A stretch of DNA of 64,000 bases, from contig DASRWI010000021.1 in the NCBI GenBank assembly GCA_035654655.1, positions 173,440-237,439 on the forward strand. The letters are read 5' to 3'. The notes beneath the pieces were generated by a model. It did not search any database and was not told where the DNA came from. It saw only the letters and a program-made list of their open reading frames with translations. Shown piece after piece: positions 52,969 through 61,598 of this stretch; the stretch's first letter is position 1; each line of letters opens with the position of its first letter. The position numbers were made by a program, and so were the translations under genes. This stretch comes from DASRWI01 sp035654655. GTDB lineage: Bacteria; Bacteroidota; Ignavibacteria; Ignavibacteriales; Ignavibacteriaceae.

Positions 52969-52986
52969 AATAATTTAAGATAAATC

Positions 52987-53018
52987 AAAGGCTGTCTGAA
53001 CTTGACAGCCTTTGTTGT
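52987..53018. terminator. Bidirectional intrinsic terminator after trxB
   Basis: A 10-bp stem AAAGGCTGTC/GACAGCCTTT with a 7-nt loop is followed by a T-rich tail. Confidence 0.85.
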
Positions 53019-53024
53019 TTTAAA

Positions 53025-54416
53025 TCATTTCATTAAAATCATTTTCTTATTCATTGTAAAACTACCTGAAGTTAAATTATAGAAATAAACACCAGAAGAA
53101 AGATTTGAAGCATTAAATTCCACAGTATAACTTCCTGTCTGCTTATCCTCATTAACTAATGTTGCAACTTCATTTCCTAACATATCATAAATCTTAAGAG
53201 TAGTAAATCCACTTATAGGTAAAAAGTAATTTATAGTAGTAGATGGATTAAATGGATTTGGATAGTTTTGTACTAATAAAACTTTCTTCATTTCATTGTT
53301 TGTTTTTTGCATTCCAGGACTTTCTCCTGTCATATCACCTTCTTCAAATGCTCCTCGATTCCAGTATATATCTCTATAACAACCATTAAAATCAATTAAG
53401 AACTCAGGTGGTGGGTTTGTTCCTTCTGTAAATAAAACAGTTCCACTGTCAGATACATTCCAAGCAATAAAATCATTAGGACTATCCCCATTAGGGAGCT
53501 GTGGAGTATATTTTGTTCCAAATATTGGATCACCATAGTAACCATGAGTTTCTTGGAGGCAAGCATCTTTAAAATCTGTTAATGTATAATAACTATCATC
53601 ATTCCAAACTAACCATGGGTCAGTTGTTCCATTTTCTGTTTTATTTGGAGCATAATATAGATTATCATCTATTTCAAGATTAGCAGAAGAAAAATCAACT
53701 CCTTCCGAACTAAATAGTAATGTTGTAAGATAATTTGTATATGGTGTGCCTCCTACTGTTGTGGTGCAGCGGTTTGCATAATCTGCAATAATATTGTTTT
53801 TAATTTCATTCTTAACCACTGGATTACCAAATGTACCAGCTCGAGTAAATTGGATAAAAGGTTCACTGTCTGTTGCATTAGCTATCACCCAATCAGGACT
53901 TACATAAAAAGTATTATTCCAAACTTTAGCTACAATATTTGATGTATAAATAGTAGTATTAACAGTACATTTATTAGCTATATGAACAGCACCTTTACCT
54001 GTAGTTTCAAAGAAGAATATGTTGTTATAAATTTTTATAAGACCCCCAGGATTTGATGAAGCTGTACTAGTTGCATAAATACCCTGAGTATATCCATCAT
54101 TTCTTGTACCCTTCCACCAAAAATAATTATTTCTAATAATTAATTCATCATCAATTCTTAACCTTCCAAATTGTACCATATCACTATGATGTAAACTTGA
54201 CGTGCCAACACAGGAATTTTGTAATGTAACTGTATTATACTCGATTCTTATATCTGTAAGCAAAGCAGTATTATTGTCAGCTTCTCTTTTAATTTCTATG
54301 AAATCTCCATCATCAAAATCATTTCCAGTACCACTATTTACAATATTATGAGAAATTTCAATATCATATACTGGTTGCGTTTTAGATACAATCTCTATAC
54401 TTACAACAAAATTATC
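53025..54416 (-). pseudogene. 5'-truncated T9SS cargo gene (right-handed beta-helix-like)
   Basis: The frame is open for 463 codons from a stop (54417-54419) to the natural end, but has no signal peptide. The first possible start is a TTG at 54263 within the repeats. The upper part has beta-helix-like rungs (EISHNIVNSG, IRIEYNTVTLQNS, IIRNNYFWWKG, IYNNIFFFE, VWNNTFYVS, IKNNIIADY). The end is a T9SS sorting domain (NYPNPFNPSTTINYFLP ... MNKKMILMK) very close to that of the gene at 10761. The coding sequence stops abruptly around 54400-54416, where an opposite-strand sorting-domain fragment begins. I read it as the 3' part of a larger secreted protein gene that lost its 5' end by rearrangement. 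Confidence 0.75.
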
Positions 54417-54652
54417 CTAATCCATTCAATCCTTCAACAAAAATAAAATATACTTTACCTAAGCAAGGTTTAGTAAACATAAAAATTTATGATGTTTTAG
54501 GAAATGAAATAATGAATCTTGTTAATGAAGAAAAACTATCAGGAAAATATGAAGTTGAATTTGATGGAAGCAGTTTATCTTCAGGAATTTATTTCTACCA
54601 AATACAATCTGGTGAGTTTTTAGATACTAAGAAGATGGTGTTGATGAAGTAA
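54386..54652 (+). pseudogene. Orphan T9SS C-terminal sorting domain fragment
   Basis: There is no start codon at a useful place. The open frame encodes about 88 residues, nearly all a sorting domain: QQNYPNPFNPSTKIKYTLP, then IKIYDVLGNEIMNLVNEEK, FDGSSLSSGIYFYQI and KKMVLMK followed by a stop. The body of the protein is missing. It meets the truncated minus-strand beta-helix gene head to head, and the same bases at about 54386-54416 are open in both frames. It is followed by the GATGACATC terminator that also flanks the T9SS gene at the window end. Confidence 0.85.
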
Positions 54653-54655
54653 ATT

Positions 54656-54697
54656 AAAAAAAGATGACATCTTTTGAAAAGATGTCATCTTTTTTTT
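54656..54697. terminator. Intrinsic terminator, GATGACATC/GATGTCATC hairpin
   Basis: A near-perfect palindrome with A-run and T-run lies between the sorting-domain fragment and the convergent DUF6249 gene. The same stem recurs at 63774. Confidence 0.85.
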
Positions 54698-54705
54698 GTT
54701 TAACC

Positions 54706-55056
54706 TCAAACGGATTCTTTTTTTAATTTATTTCCAATCAAATTAGCAGCAATAAAACCTATTCCTGTAAAGACAAATAGGAAGAATGGAATCCAGAATT
54801 CTTTACTTGTTAAATCTTCAAGCCACAATCCTATTCCAAGACCAATACCAAATCCGAGTGCAATAATTCCAATCTTCATTAAGGTGTTATTATCTTTTTT
54901 TCTAAAGTAGATGGCTTTTATTTCATCTGCTGTGAACCCTTTTTCAATAAGCATCTGCTTTTCCCTGGACCTGAAAAACATCCAGATTATCATTACAATT
55001 CCAGTTACAATAAATAGAATTATAGGTATAAATAAAGCTACAATATCGTCGTTCAT
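54706..55056 (-). CDS. DUF6249-type small membrane protein
   Basis: This 116-aa inner-membrane protein has an N-terminal helix (LFIPIILFIVTGIVMIIWMF), a short cytoplasmic segment with REKQMLIEKGFTADEIKAI, and two further helices (GIIALGFGIGLGIGL and IPFFLFVFTGIGFIAANL), as in DUF6249 proteins. In Bacteroidota such genes often stand beside ECF sigma factors, as here, divergent from one. AGGAGTCAAAA precedes the ATG. Function is unknown; a role in stress or envelope sensing is inferred from context. Confidence 0.8.
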   Translation of the reverse strand: MNDDIVALFIPIILFIVTGIVMIIWMFFRSREKQMLIEKGFTADEIKAIYFRKKDNNTLMKIGIIALGFGIGLGIGLWLEDLTSKEFWIPFFLFVFTGIGFIAANLIGNKLKKESV

Positions 55057-55116
55057 TTTTGACTCCTGAGAAATTTATTTTTTTCGTTCTTTACTGTTAT
55101 GACAGATATTTTTGGA

Positions 55117-55158
55117 AAAGGTTACACTTTATTTGTAAATTATCAGGTGTAACCTTTT
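55117..55158. promoter_or_regulatory. Inverted repeat between DUF6249 and ECF sigma genes
   Basis: The arms AAAAGGTTACAC and GTGTAACCTTTT are separated by about 19 bp, and a T-run follows on the plus strand. The element lies in the only space available for both divergent promoters, so it could be an operator, a promoter-borne hairpin or an attenuator. Confidence 0.5.
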
Positions 55159-55183
55159 TAATGATTCAGGAGTCTTAAGATTA

Positions 55184-55744
55184 ATGATTGACATTAAAGA
55201 TAATGACATAATTGATTCGATTAAAAGAGGAAATGTTTCTGATTTTACATTATTAATTGATAAATATAAAAACAGAGCATTTTCGTTGTTACGCAGAATG
55301 TTGAAGGATGAAATGGAAGCTGAAGATGTTTTACAAGAATCGTTTATTAAAGCTTATTATGCATTACCGGGATTTCAATATAAATCCAAATTCTCAACCT
55401 GGTTTTATAGAATTGTCTATAATTCAGCTTTAACAAAATTAGCGTCCAAAAAAAGAAATATTGAAAAAGGAATGTCATCATTAGAGGAAGAATTGAATTT
55501 AACTTATATAGATACTTCCGATGATGATAAAGAACTAAAAGTTTGGATAAACAAAATGATTGAGCAGCTTCCGGCAAAGTATTCAGCAGTTATAAATTTT
55601 TTTTATAATGATGATTTAAGCTGCGAAGAAATTGGTGAAGTTATGGGAACATCAGTTTCAAACGTTAAAGTTATTTTACATAGAGCCAGAACAGCATTAA
55701 AGGATATGATGATTAAGAATAAATCTACAGAGGAAATTTTATGA
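55184..55744 (+). CDS. ECF-type RNA polymerase sigma factor
   Basis: This 186-aa sigma-70-family factor has region 2 (KNRAFSLLRRMLKDEMEAEDVLQESFIKAYYAL, FSTWFYRIVYNSAL) and region 4 (LPAKYSAVINFFYNDDLSCEEIGEVMGTSVSNVKVILHRAR), with no other domains. AGGAG lies 11 nt before the ATG. It overlaps the downstream membrane protein gene by 4 nt (ATGA), the classical sigma/anti-sigma arrangement. Confidence 0.95.
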   Translation: MIDIKDNDIIDSIKRGNVSDFTLLIDKYKNRAFSLLRRMLKDEMEAEDVLQESFIKAYYALPGFQYKSKFSTWFYRIVYNSALTKLASKKRNIEKGMSSLEEELNLTYIDTSDDDKELKVWINKMIEQLPAKYSAVINFFYNDDLSCEEIGEVMGTSVSNVKVILHRARTALKDMMIKNKSTEEIL

Positions 55745-56229
55745 TTAATGATGATATGATAAATGATTTTTTAGATAGTAAAAAAGAGGATAAAGATTTA
55801 TTGAACCAAATAAATAAATCTGAAGAAGCAAAAAATAATTTTGATGCTTATAAAAAATTAGATTCTGCATTATTAAAATTAGAAAATTATGAACTTGGTA
55901 ATAACTTTAATATAGCTGTAATGGCTAAATTGAAAAAAAGATTTGCTGAACAGAAGAAGCAAAAAAATGTTCTTCTTGCAGTTGTTATTTTTCTTGGTGC
56001 AGTTTGTTTATTCTTTACAGGATTATTATTTGCATATGTTCTTGATAAAACAGAAAAGGTTACTGATGGTTACCTTTCACAAAATACAAATAATATCGTT
56101 GATAAATTCATTTACTATTTTAAACAAATAACCTTTAACAGCAGCCTTAATGTAGTTGCACCTGTTTTGGCGTTTATAATTTTAGTATCAGCATATTTCT
56201 TCTATGAAAGTAGAAGACAAAGTAATTGA
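55741..56229 (+). CDS. Putative membrane partner (anti-sigma-like) of the ECF factor
   Basis: The 162-aa protein has a soluble helical N-terminus (about 1-75, LNQINKSEEAKNNFDAYKKLDSALLKLE). This is followed by one transmembrane helix (NVLLAVVIFLGAVCLFFTGLLF), a periplasmic segment and a second helix (VVAPVLAFIILVSAYFFYE). Size, topology and 4-nt overlap with the sigma gene suggest an anti-sigma factor, although no zinc-binding HxxxCxxC is present. That makes the role an inference. Confidence 0.65.
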   Translation: MINDDMINDFLDSKKEDKDLLNQINKSEEAKNNFDAYKKLDSALLKLENYELGNNFNIAVMAKLKKRFAEQKKQKNVLLAVVIFLGAVCLFFTGLLFAYVLDKTEKVTDGYLSQNTNNIVDKFIYYFKQITFNSSLNVVAPVLAFIILVSAYFFYESRRQSN

Positions 56230-56240
56230 ATCTTAACTTA

Positions 56241-56330
56241 CCCATGAATGAATTCATGGGCTAACCCAAAACAAAAAGATTAACCCATTATTTTCCCATA
56301 GGGACCACTATGTGGCAATCGTGGGGAAAA
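56241..56330. repeat. Palindromic intergenic elements (CCCATGAAT/ATTCATGGG and neighbour)
   Basis: A 9-bp perfect stem CCCATGAAT/ATTCATGGG (56241-56260) is followed by a second, weaker structure (CCCATAGGGACCACTATGTGG and ...GTGGGG). Read on the minus strand the first is TTAGCCCATGAAT...ATGGG, the same layout as the TTAGCCCCGA...TCGGGG units at 6108-6512. No gene was seen in 56230-56418. Confidence 0.6.
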
Positions 56331-56418
56331 GCATTACTACGAATCTTTCCCTCAATTATTGTTATATTATAAGGTTAATTTCTAATCTTTTTTTTACCAA
56401 AAACTTAAGGATAATTAT

Positions 56419-56745
56419 ATGCTTGTAGTAACTACTAATACTGTTGAAGGAAAAAGAGTAACAAAATATTATGGTCTTGTTAGCGGAGAAGCAATAATGG
56501 GTGCTAACATTTTCAAAGATTTTATGGCAGGCATTAGAGATATTGTTGGTGGAAGAAGTGCTGCTTATGAAAAAGAATTAAGAGCAGCTAAAGATATTGC
56601 AATAAATGAAATGTTGGATCAGGCCAAAGCAGTTGGAGCTAATGCTGTTATTGGTGTTGATCTTGATTATGAAACTATTGGAAATTCAGGCAGCCATATG
56701 CTTATGGTTAGTGCTACAGGCACCGCTGTCTATATTGAGGATTAA
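56419..56745 (+). CDS. YbjQ-family (heavy-metal-binding domain) protein
   Basis: This 108-aa cytoplasmic protein of the YbjQ/DUF74 family forms pentameric rings in solved members. Signatures are VTTNTVEGKRVTKYYGLVSGEAIMG, FKDFMAGIRDIVGGRSAAYEKEL and AIGVDLDYE-type (VIGVDLDYETIG). The metal-binding annotation is traditional rather than proven. It is 9 bp ahead of era, at the start of a long plus-strand run. Confidence 0.93.
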   Translation: MLVVTTNTVEGKRVTKYYGLVSGEAIMGANIFKDFMAGIRDIVGGRSAAYEKELRAAKDIAINEMLDQAKAVGANAVIGVDLDYETIGNSGSHMLMVSATGTAVYIED

Positions 56746-56754
56746 ATTTTTTTT

Positions 56755-57660
56755 ATGGAACATAGAGCAGGATACGCAGCAATTTTAGGTTTACCTAATG
56801 CAGGAAAGTCAACTTTGATGAATGCCATCTTAGGACAGAAGCTTTCCATTACTACAAGTAAACCACAGACTACACGTAAAAGTATTTTAGGTATTTTATC
56901 TGAAGAAGATTATCAAATCGTTTTTCTTGATACCCCTGGAATTTTAGAACCCGGATATTTACTTCAGCAGAAGATGATGGACTTTGTTATGAACTCCATT
57001 AAAGATGCTGATGTCCTGCTTTTACTTATTGATATGGAGAATGACTTTACAGGCGAAAAATTATTTTACAATGAAGTTGTTAAGGAAGTACTCAATAAAA
57101 AAGAAAAACAGATAATGTTTGTTCTTAATAAAATTGATAAAGCCAATGAACAAAAGCTTGTTGATATGACTAATAAGCTTAATCAAATTGGCTATGAAAT
57201 GATTATTCCTGTATCTGCTCAATTAAAAGTTAACACAAAAACAGTTGTTGAAGAAATTATAAAGTATCTTCCTGAACATCCAAAGTATTTTCCTGATGAT
57301 ATTGTTTCTAGTGAGAATGAAAGGTTTTTTGTTTCTGAAATAATTAGAGAAAAAATATTTGAACTTTATTCTGAAGAAATTCCTTATAGCACTGAAGTTG
57401 TAGTTATAGAATATAAGGAAAGAGAAAATAATAAGGACTTTATTCAAGCAGAAATTTATATTGAGCGCAATAGTCAAAAGGGAATTATCATTGGTAAAAA
57501 TGGCGAGACAATAAAAAAGTTGGGTTCACTTGCCAGGAAAGATATTGAAGAGTTTTTAGGCAAAGAAGTTTTTCTTGATATCCGTGTTAAGGTAAAAGAA
57601 AAATGGAGAAACAACGAGAATTTATTAAAATCTTTCGGGTACATCTCAGATTCAGAATAA
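56755..57660 (+). CDS. era: GTPase Era
   Basis: This essential GTPase in 16S rRNA/30S maturation has 301 aa. The GTPase domain contains GLPNAGKSTLMNAIL (G1), TTRKSILG (G2), DTPGIL (G3) and NKIDK (G4). The C-terminal KH domain contains GIIIGKNGETIKKLGSLARKDIE. Length and order are normal. The next gene starts at the base following its stop. Confidence 0.97.
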   Translation: MEHRAGYAAILGLPNAGKSTLMNAILGQKLSITTSKPQTTRKSILGILSEEDYQIVFLDTPGILEPGYLLQQKMMDFVMNSIKDADVLLLLIDMENDFTGEKLFYNEVVKEVLNKKEKQIMFVLNKIDKANEQKLVDMTNKLNQIGYEMIIPVSAQLKVNTKTVVEEIIKYLPEHPKYFPDDIVSSENERFFVSEIIREKIFELYSEEIPYSTEVVVIEYKERENNKDFIQAEIYIERNSQKGIIIGKNGETIKKLGSLARKDIEEFLGKEVFLDIRVKVKEKWRNNENLLKSFGYISDSE

Positions 57661-58590
57661 ATGATTAATAAAAAATTCAAAGGCGAAGCTGCCTTATTAA
57701 TTAATACTATTATTTGGGGAGGGACTTTTGTTTTCATTAAGGATTCTCTCAGTTCTGTAACTCCAATGACTTTTATATTCCTGCGGTTTACAATTGCAGG
57801 AGTATTATTCCTGCTTTTTTATAAAAAAATTTTTAAAGAGTTTAATCCTAAAGCAATAACAGCTGGATTAATTTTAGGACTTTTGTACTTTGCAGGCTTT
57901 GCTCTTCAAACAATAGGACTAAATACCACATCTGCAACTAAGTCAGCTTTTATTACAGGTACATTCGTTGTCTTCACTCCAATTCTTCAAATTATTATTT
58001 CCAAGAGAGTTCCGCGCAGAGGTAATATAATCGGAATTTTTTTGGTTCTTTTTGGATTAATACTTTTATCAAGTAAGGGTGATTCCTGGTTAAGTGTAAT
58101 TTATGAATTGGGTTCAACCTTCAGTATTGGTGATTACCTTACTCTAATCTGTGCAATTCTATTTTCATTTTATATTATCTATCTTGATAGAGTTAGTTCA
58201 AGGAATTACAATTATTGGCTTCTTGTATTCCTACAAATTATAGTAACTGCAATAGGTGGTTTCATTTTTTCCTTTTTCAACAATATCCCATATAATTTTA
58301 ATGATATTGTTTCCAATGGCAATTTAGTATTTGCCTTATTGTATACATCAATATTAGCAACAATAATTACCACTACATTGCAGACTAAATTTCAAAAATA
58401 TGTTACTCCTGTAAAAACAAGTATTATATTTTCCCTGGAACCCATATTTGCTTCAATTTTCGCTTATTTTATTATAAATGAACATATTACAGGTTTTGGG
58501 TTTATTGGTTGTATTCTTATATTTACAGGTTTATTAGTGTCTGAATTGATGGACAATAAGAAAGTTTTAATGAGTGAGCAGCAGGGCTGA
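57661..58590 (+). CDS. EamA/DMT-family transporter
   Basis: This inner-membrane protein has 309 aa with ten predicted helices in two EamA repeats (LLINTIIWGGTFVFIKDSL ... and LICAILFSFYIIYLDRV ...). The DMT-type end SLEPIFASIFAYFIINEHITG is present. Members export amino acids or other metabolites; the substrate is unknown. It overlaps the acylphosphatase gene by 17 nt. Confidence 0.92.
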   Translation: MINKKFKGEAALLINTIIWGGTFVFIKDSLSSVTPMTFIFLRFTIAGVLFLLFYKKIFKEFNPKAITAGLILGLLYFAGFALQTIGLNTTSATKSAFITGTFVVFTPILQIIISKRVPRRGNIIGIFLVLFGLILLSSKGDSWLSVIYELGSTFSIGDYLTLICAILFSFYIIYLDRVSSRNYNYWLLVFLQIIVTAIGGFIFSFFNNIPYNFNDIVSNGNLVFALLYTSILATIITTTLQTKFQKYVTPVKTSIIFSLEPIFASIFAYFIINEHITGFGFIGCILIFTGLLVSELMDNKKVLMSEQQG

Positions 58591-58849
58591 GATTATTGCA
58601 AATGGCTTGGTTCAGGGTGTTGGTTTCAGGTACTATATACAACGTCACGCTGAACAACTTGGGTTAAAAGGTTATACGAGAAACCTTTATACCGGAGAAG
58701 TGTATACAATGGTCGAAGGTGAGCGAGCTAAGATTGAAGATTTGTTTCATAAAATTAGAACAGGACCAATGCATTCGCAGGTAAATAGCTGTAAAATTGT
58801 TTGGTCTGAATACAAAAACGAATTTCAAAATTTCGAAATAAAAAGATGA
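58574..58849 (+). CDS. acyP: Acylphosphatase
   Basis: This 91-aa enzyme hydrolyses acyl phosphates. NGLVQGVGFRYYIQ with catalytic Arg and GYTRNLYTGEVYTMVEG with catalytic Asn match the family. The start is a GTG inside the end of the transporter gene, in a different frame. It overlaps ispF by 4 nt. Confidence 0.94.
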   Translation: MSSRAEIIANGLVQGVGFRYYIQRHAEQLGLKGYTRNLYTGEVYTMVEGERAKIEDLFHKIRTGPMHSQVNSCKIVWSEYKNEFQNFEIKR

Positions 58850-59340
58850 ATCAAGATTTCAGAACCGGTTTAGGGATTGACGTTCATGAATTTCAACCGG
58901 ACAAAAAATTAATTTTAGGAGGAGTCCAAATTCCTAATGAAAAAGGATTAAAAGGACATTCTGATGCTGATGTTATTGTGCATTCTATTTGCGATGCCAT
59001 TTTCGGAGCTCTTTGTTTAGGCGATATTGGAATTCACTTCCCGGATACTGATCCTAAAAATAAAGATGCTGATAGTATGATTTTTTTATTAAAGGCTGCT
59101 GAACTTTTAATACAAGAACAATATTCTATTAATAATCTTGATGTAATGTTAACTCTTCAAAAACCTAAAATACAACCATATTTAACTGAGATGAGGGAGA
59201 ACATTAGCAAAGTTTTAAACATAGAACTCAATCAAATTTCAATTAAGGCAACTACTACAGAAAAATTAGGATTTGTTGGAAGAGAAGAAGGTGTAGTTTC
59301 ATTTGCAACTGTTTTAATCAAGAAAAACCCTCCTCTATGA
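58846..59340 (+). CDS. ispF: 2-C-methyl-D-erythritol 2,4-cyclodiphosphate synthase
   Basis: This enzyme of the non-mevalonate isoprenoid pathway has 164 aa. Zinc ligands are in GIDVHEF (D-x-H) and the later H of KGHSDADVIVHSICDAIFGAL. FPDTDPKNKDADS and KATTTEKLGFVGREEGV complete the active site. It overlaps both neighbours by 4 nt, so it is embedded in the operon. Confidence 0.97.
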   Translation: MNQDFRTGLGIDVHEFQPDKKLILGGVQIPNEKGLKGHSDADVIVHSICDAIFGALCLGDIGIHFPDTDPKNKDADSMIFLLKAAELLIQEQYSINNLDVMLTLQKPKIQPYLTEMRENISKVLNIELNQISIKATTTEKLGFVGREEGVVSFATVLIKKNPPL

Positions 59341-59948
59341 TAAATGATCTTTTAAATTATATTTCACAACTTACACCATTCTGGATTTACGTAGCCATCT
59401 TTGTATTTGCTTACATAGAAAATGTTTTTCCACCTTCACCATCTGACCTTGTTGTCCTTGTTGCCGGTTCATTAATAGCTAAATCAACAATTAATTTTAT
59501 ACCGGTTTTATTATGGACATCTTTTGGAAGTGTACTTGGGTTTATGTCCTTATTTTATATCGGCAGTACTCTGGATAGAAAAGTAATAAAAACAAAACGA
59601 TTAAAATTTATTTCTGTTGAAGCACTTGAGAAAGCAGAAAATTGGTTTACGAAGTACGGTTATCTTGTAATCTTATTAAATAGATTTCTCCCTGGTACCC
59701 GCTCTGTTATTTCCTTTTTTGCAGGTTTGAGTGAACTTGATGTAAAGAAAACAATCGTACTTTCAACAGTTAGCGCATTAATATGGAATGCAATTATTAT
59801 TTACCTTGGCTACATATTTGGAAATAATGTTCACGTTATTGATAAGCATTTATCTTTATACAGCAACATAGTTGTAGGAATTACCGTTGCAATCGTTTTA
59901 TTTTTCGTAATTAGATATTATATCAATAAGAAGAAAACTGCTAAGTGA
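59337..59948 (+). CDS. DedA-family membrane protein
   Basis: This 203-aa inner-membrane protein is of the DedA/SNARE-associated family: YIENVFPPSPSDLVVLVAG near the N-terminus, FGSVLGFMSLFYIG, then RFLPGTRSVISFFAGLSEL, the re-entrant and proton-relevant Arg motif. Members are linked to lipid (undecaprenyl phosphate or phospholipid) translocation. Position between ispF and lnt fits an envelope role. Confidence 0.93.
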   Translation: MINDLLNYISQLTPFWIYVAIFVFAYIENVFPPSPSDLVVLVAGSLIAKSTINFIPVLLWTSFGSVLGFMSLFYIGSTLDRKVIKTKRLKFISVEALEKAENWFTKYGYLVILLNRFLPGTRSVISFFAGLSELDVKKTIVLSTVSALIWNAIIIYLGYIFGNNVHVIDKHLSLYSNIVVGITVAIVLFFVIRYYINKKKTAK

Positions 59949-61594
59949 GTTCACTTTCATCAAAATATTCTAATCCTCAAGAACGAAGAAGAAAATTAAG
60001 AGAAAGATATTTCATTGCTATCGGTGGACTTTTACTTGGAATATCCTTTCCTCCTTTTCCATTTCCATTTACACTATTAATCTTCATCGCTCTTATTCCG
60101 TATATATCTGTAATGGAAAAAAGGGAAAAGCTTCACGAGATAAGTAAGGGCGTTTACTTCTATGCTTTTATTTTCAATCTCATTACTCTTTATTGGGTGG
60201 GCAGTTGGCAGGCAAAGGCAGACCCTTTCTTAATGATATCAGGAGTAGTGCTTGTTTTCTTTAATCCCTTACTATTTTTAATCCCATCAACATTATTCTA
60301 CATTGCAAGAAAAAGTTTTAATAATAGAATTGCCTTAATTCTATTTCCATTTTTCTGGATATTTTACGAATATGTTTATATGATTACGGATGCAAGCTTT
60401 CCATGGCTTACATTAGGGAATGGATTATCAAAGTTTACTACATTCATTCAGGCTGCGGATATAGTTGGTGCATTAGGACTTTCTTTTGTAATAGTTTGCA
60501 TAAATCTATTTTTATATAAATATCTTCAAAATAGAGTTTCAAACAATAAACGTTCTGTTCAATTTTTAATTACTGCTTTAACTGTATTTCTCATTATCCT
60601 GATTTATGGGCTTATTAGATTAAATACATTTGAGCTTTCTGATAAAAAAGTAAAAGTTGGAATAGTTCAGCCAAATGTTGACCCCTGGGAAAAATGGGGA
60701 AGGACAGATAGAATAACATTAGTTAAAACTTATTTGGACCTTTCTCAAAAGACTGTTGATGAAGGTGCAAAATTAATTATATGGCCTGAAACTGCTCTAC
60801 CTGTTTATCTTTACAGCGGTTCTTACAGGAAAATGACTGACACTATTCATTCTTTTCTTGAAAAAAATAATGTTTATTTGTTGACAGGTATGCCTCACAT
60901 AAATTATTATGAAGGAAAAGTAAAGAAGCCCTATGATGCAAAATTCAATAAGTATGGTAATTACTATTATGCAACTTATAATTCAGTAATAATGCTCGCA
61001 CCTGATAACACAGCAATTCAATTCTATGGAAAGAGTAAGTTAGTTCCTTTTGGTGAGAGGGTTCCTTTTGTAGATAAACTTCCTTTCCTTGGTGATTGGA
61101 TTAAATGGGGTGTTGGTTTAACTGGGTGGAATGTTGGTCAAGATACAACAATATTCAAAATGAAAAATGGTAATGATACTTTAAGCCTTAGCGGCATTGT
61201 CTGCTATGAATCTATTTATCCTTACTATGTTGATAATTTTGTGGAGAAGGGGGCTCAGTTTATAGCAGTGGTAACCAATGACAGCTGGTACGGAAAATTA
61301 AGCGGTCCATATCAGCATAAAGATTTTTCAATTCTCCGTGCAATTGAAAACAGAAGGTCAGTTGTTCGTTCTGCTAATGGTGGAGTATCTGCAGTAATTG
61401 ATCCATTGGGTAGAGTAGAAGTTGAAACCGATATGTTAGTAAAGACAAGTTTTAATCATGATGTTATATTGCAGGATGATTCAACTATTTTTACTAAGTA
61501 TTCTATGGTTGTTCCAACGTTGGCAATGTTTATTTCACTGTGGACAATTTTGTTCTCAGTTTTCAAATGGTTAAAAAATAAATTAAAAGTATAA
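59945..61594 (+). CDS. lnt: Apolipoprotein N-acyltransferase
   Basis: This enzyme adds the third acyl chain to lipoproteins in the inner membrane. The 549-aa protein has N-terminal helices, starting with GGLLLGISFPPFPFPF, then a nitrilase-like periplasmic domain. Catalytic Glu is in IIWPETALP, Lys in YGKSKLVPFGERVPF and Cys in GIVCYESIYP, and there is a C-terminal anchor helix. The start is a GTG overlapping DedA by 4 nt. The lipoproteins in this window (1726, 33382) are potential substrates. Confidence 0.95.
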   Translation: MSSLSSKYSNPQERRRKLRERYFIAIGGLLLGISFPPFPFPFTLLIFIALIPYISVMEKREKLHEISKGVYFYAFIFNLITLYWVGSWQAKADPFLMISGVVLVFFNPLLFLIPSTLFYIARKSFNNRIALILFPFFWIFYEYVYMITDASFPWLTLGNGLSKFTTFIQAADIVGALGLSFVIVCINLFLYKYLQNRVSNNKRSVQFLITALTVFLIILIYGLIRLNTFELSDKKVKVGIVQPNVDPWEKWGRTDRITLVKTYLDLSQKTVDEGAKLIIWPETALPVYLYSGSYRKMTDTIHSFLEKNNVYLLTGMPHINYYEGKVKKPYDAKFNKYGNYYYATYNSVIMLAPDNTAIQFYGKSKLVPFGERVPFVDKLPFLGDWIKWGVGLTGWNVGQDTTIFKMKNGNDTLSLSGIVCYESIYPYYVDNFVEKGAQFIAVVTNDSWYGKLSGPYQHKDFSILRAIENRRSVVRSANGGVSAVIDPLGRVEVETDMLVKTSFNHDVILQDDSTIFTKYSMVVPTLAMFISLWTILFSVFKWLKNKLKV

Positions 61595-61598
61595 TACT

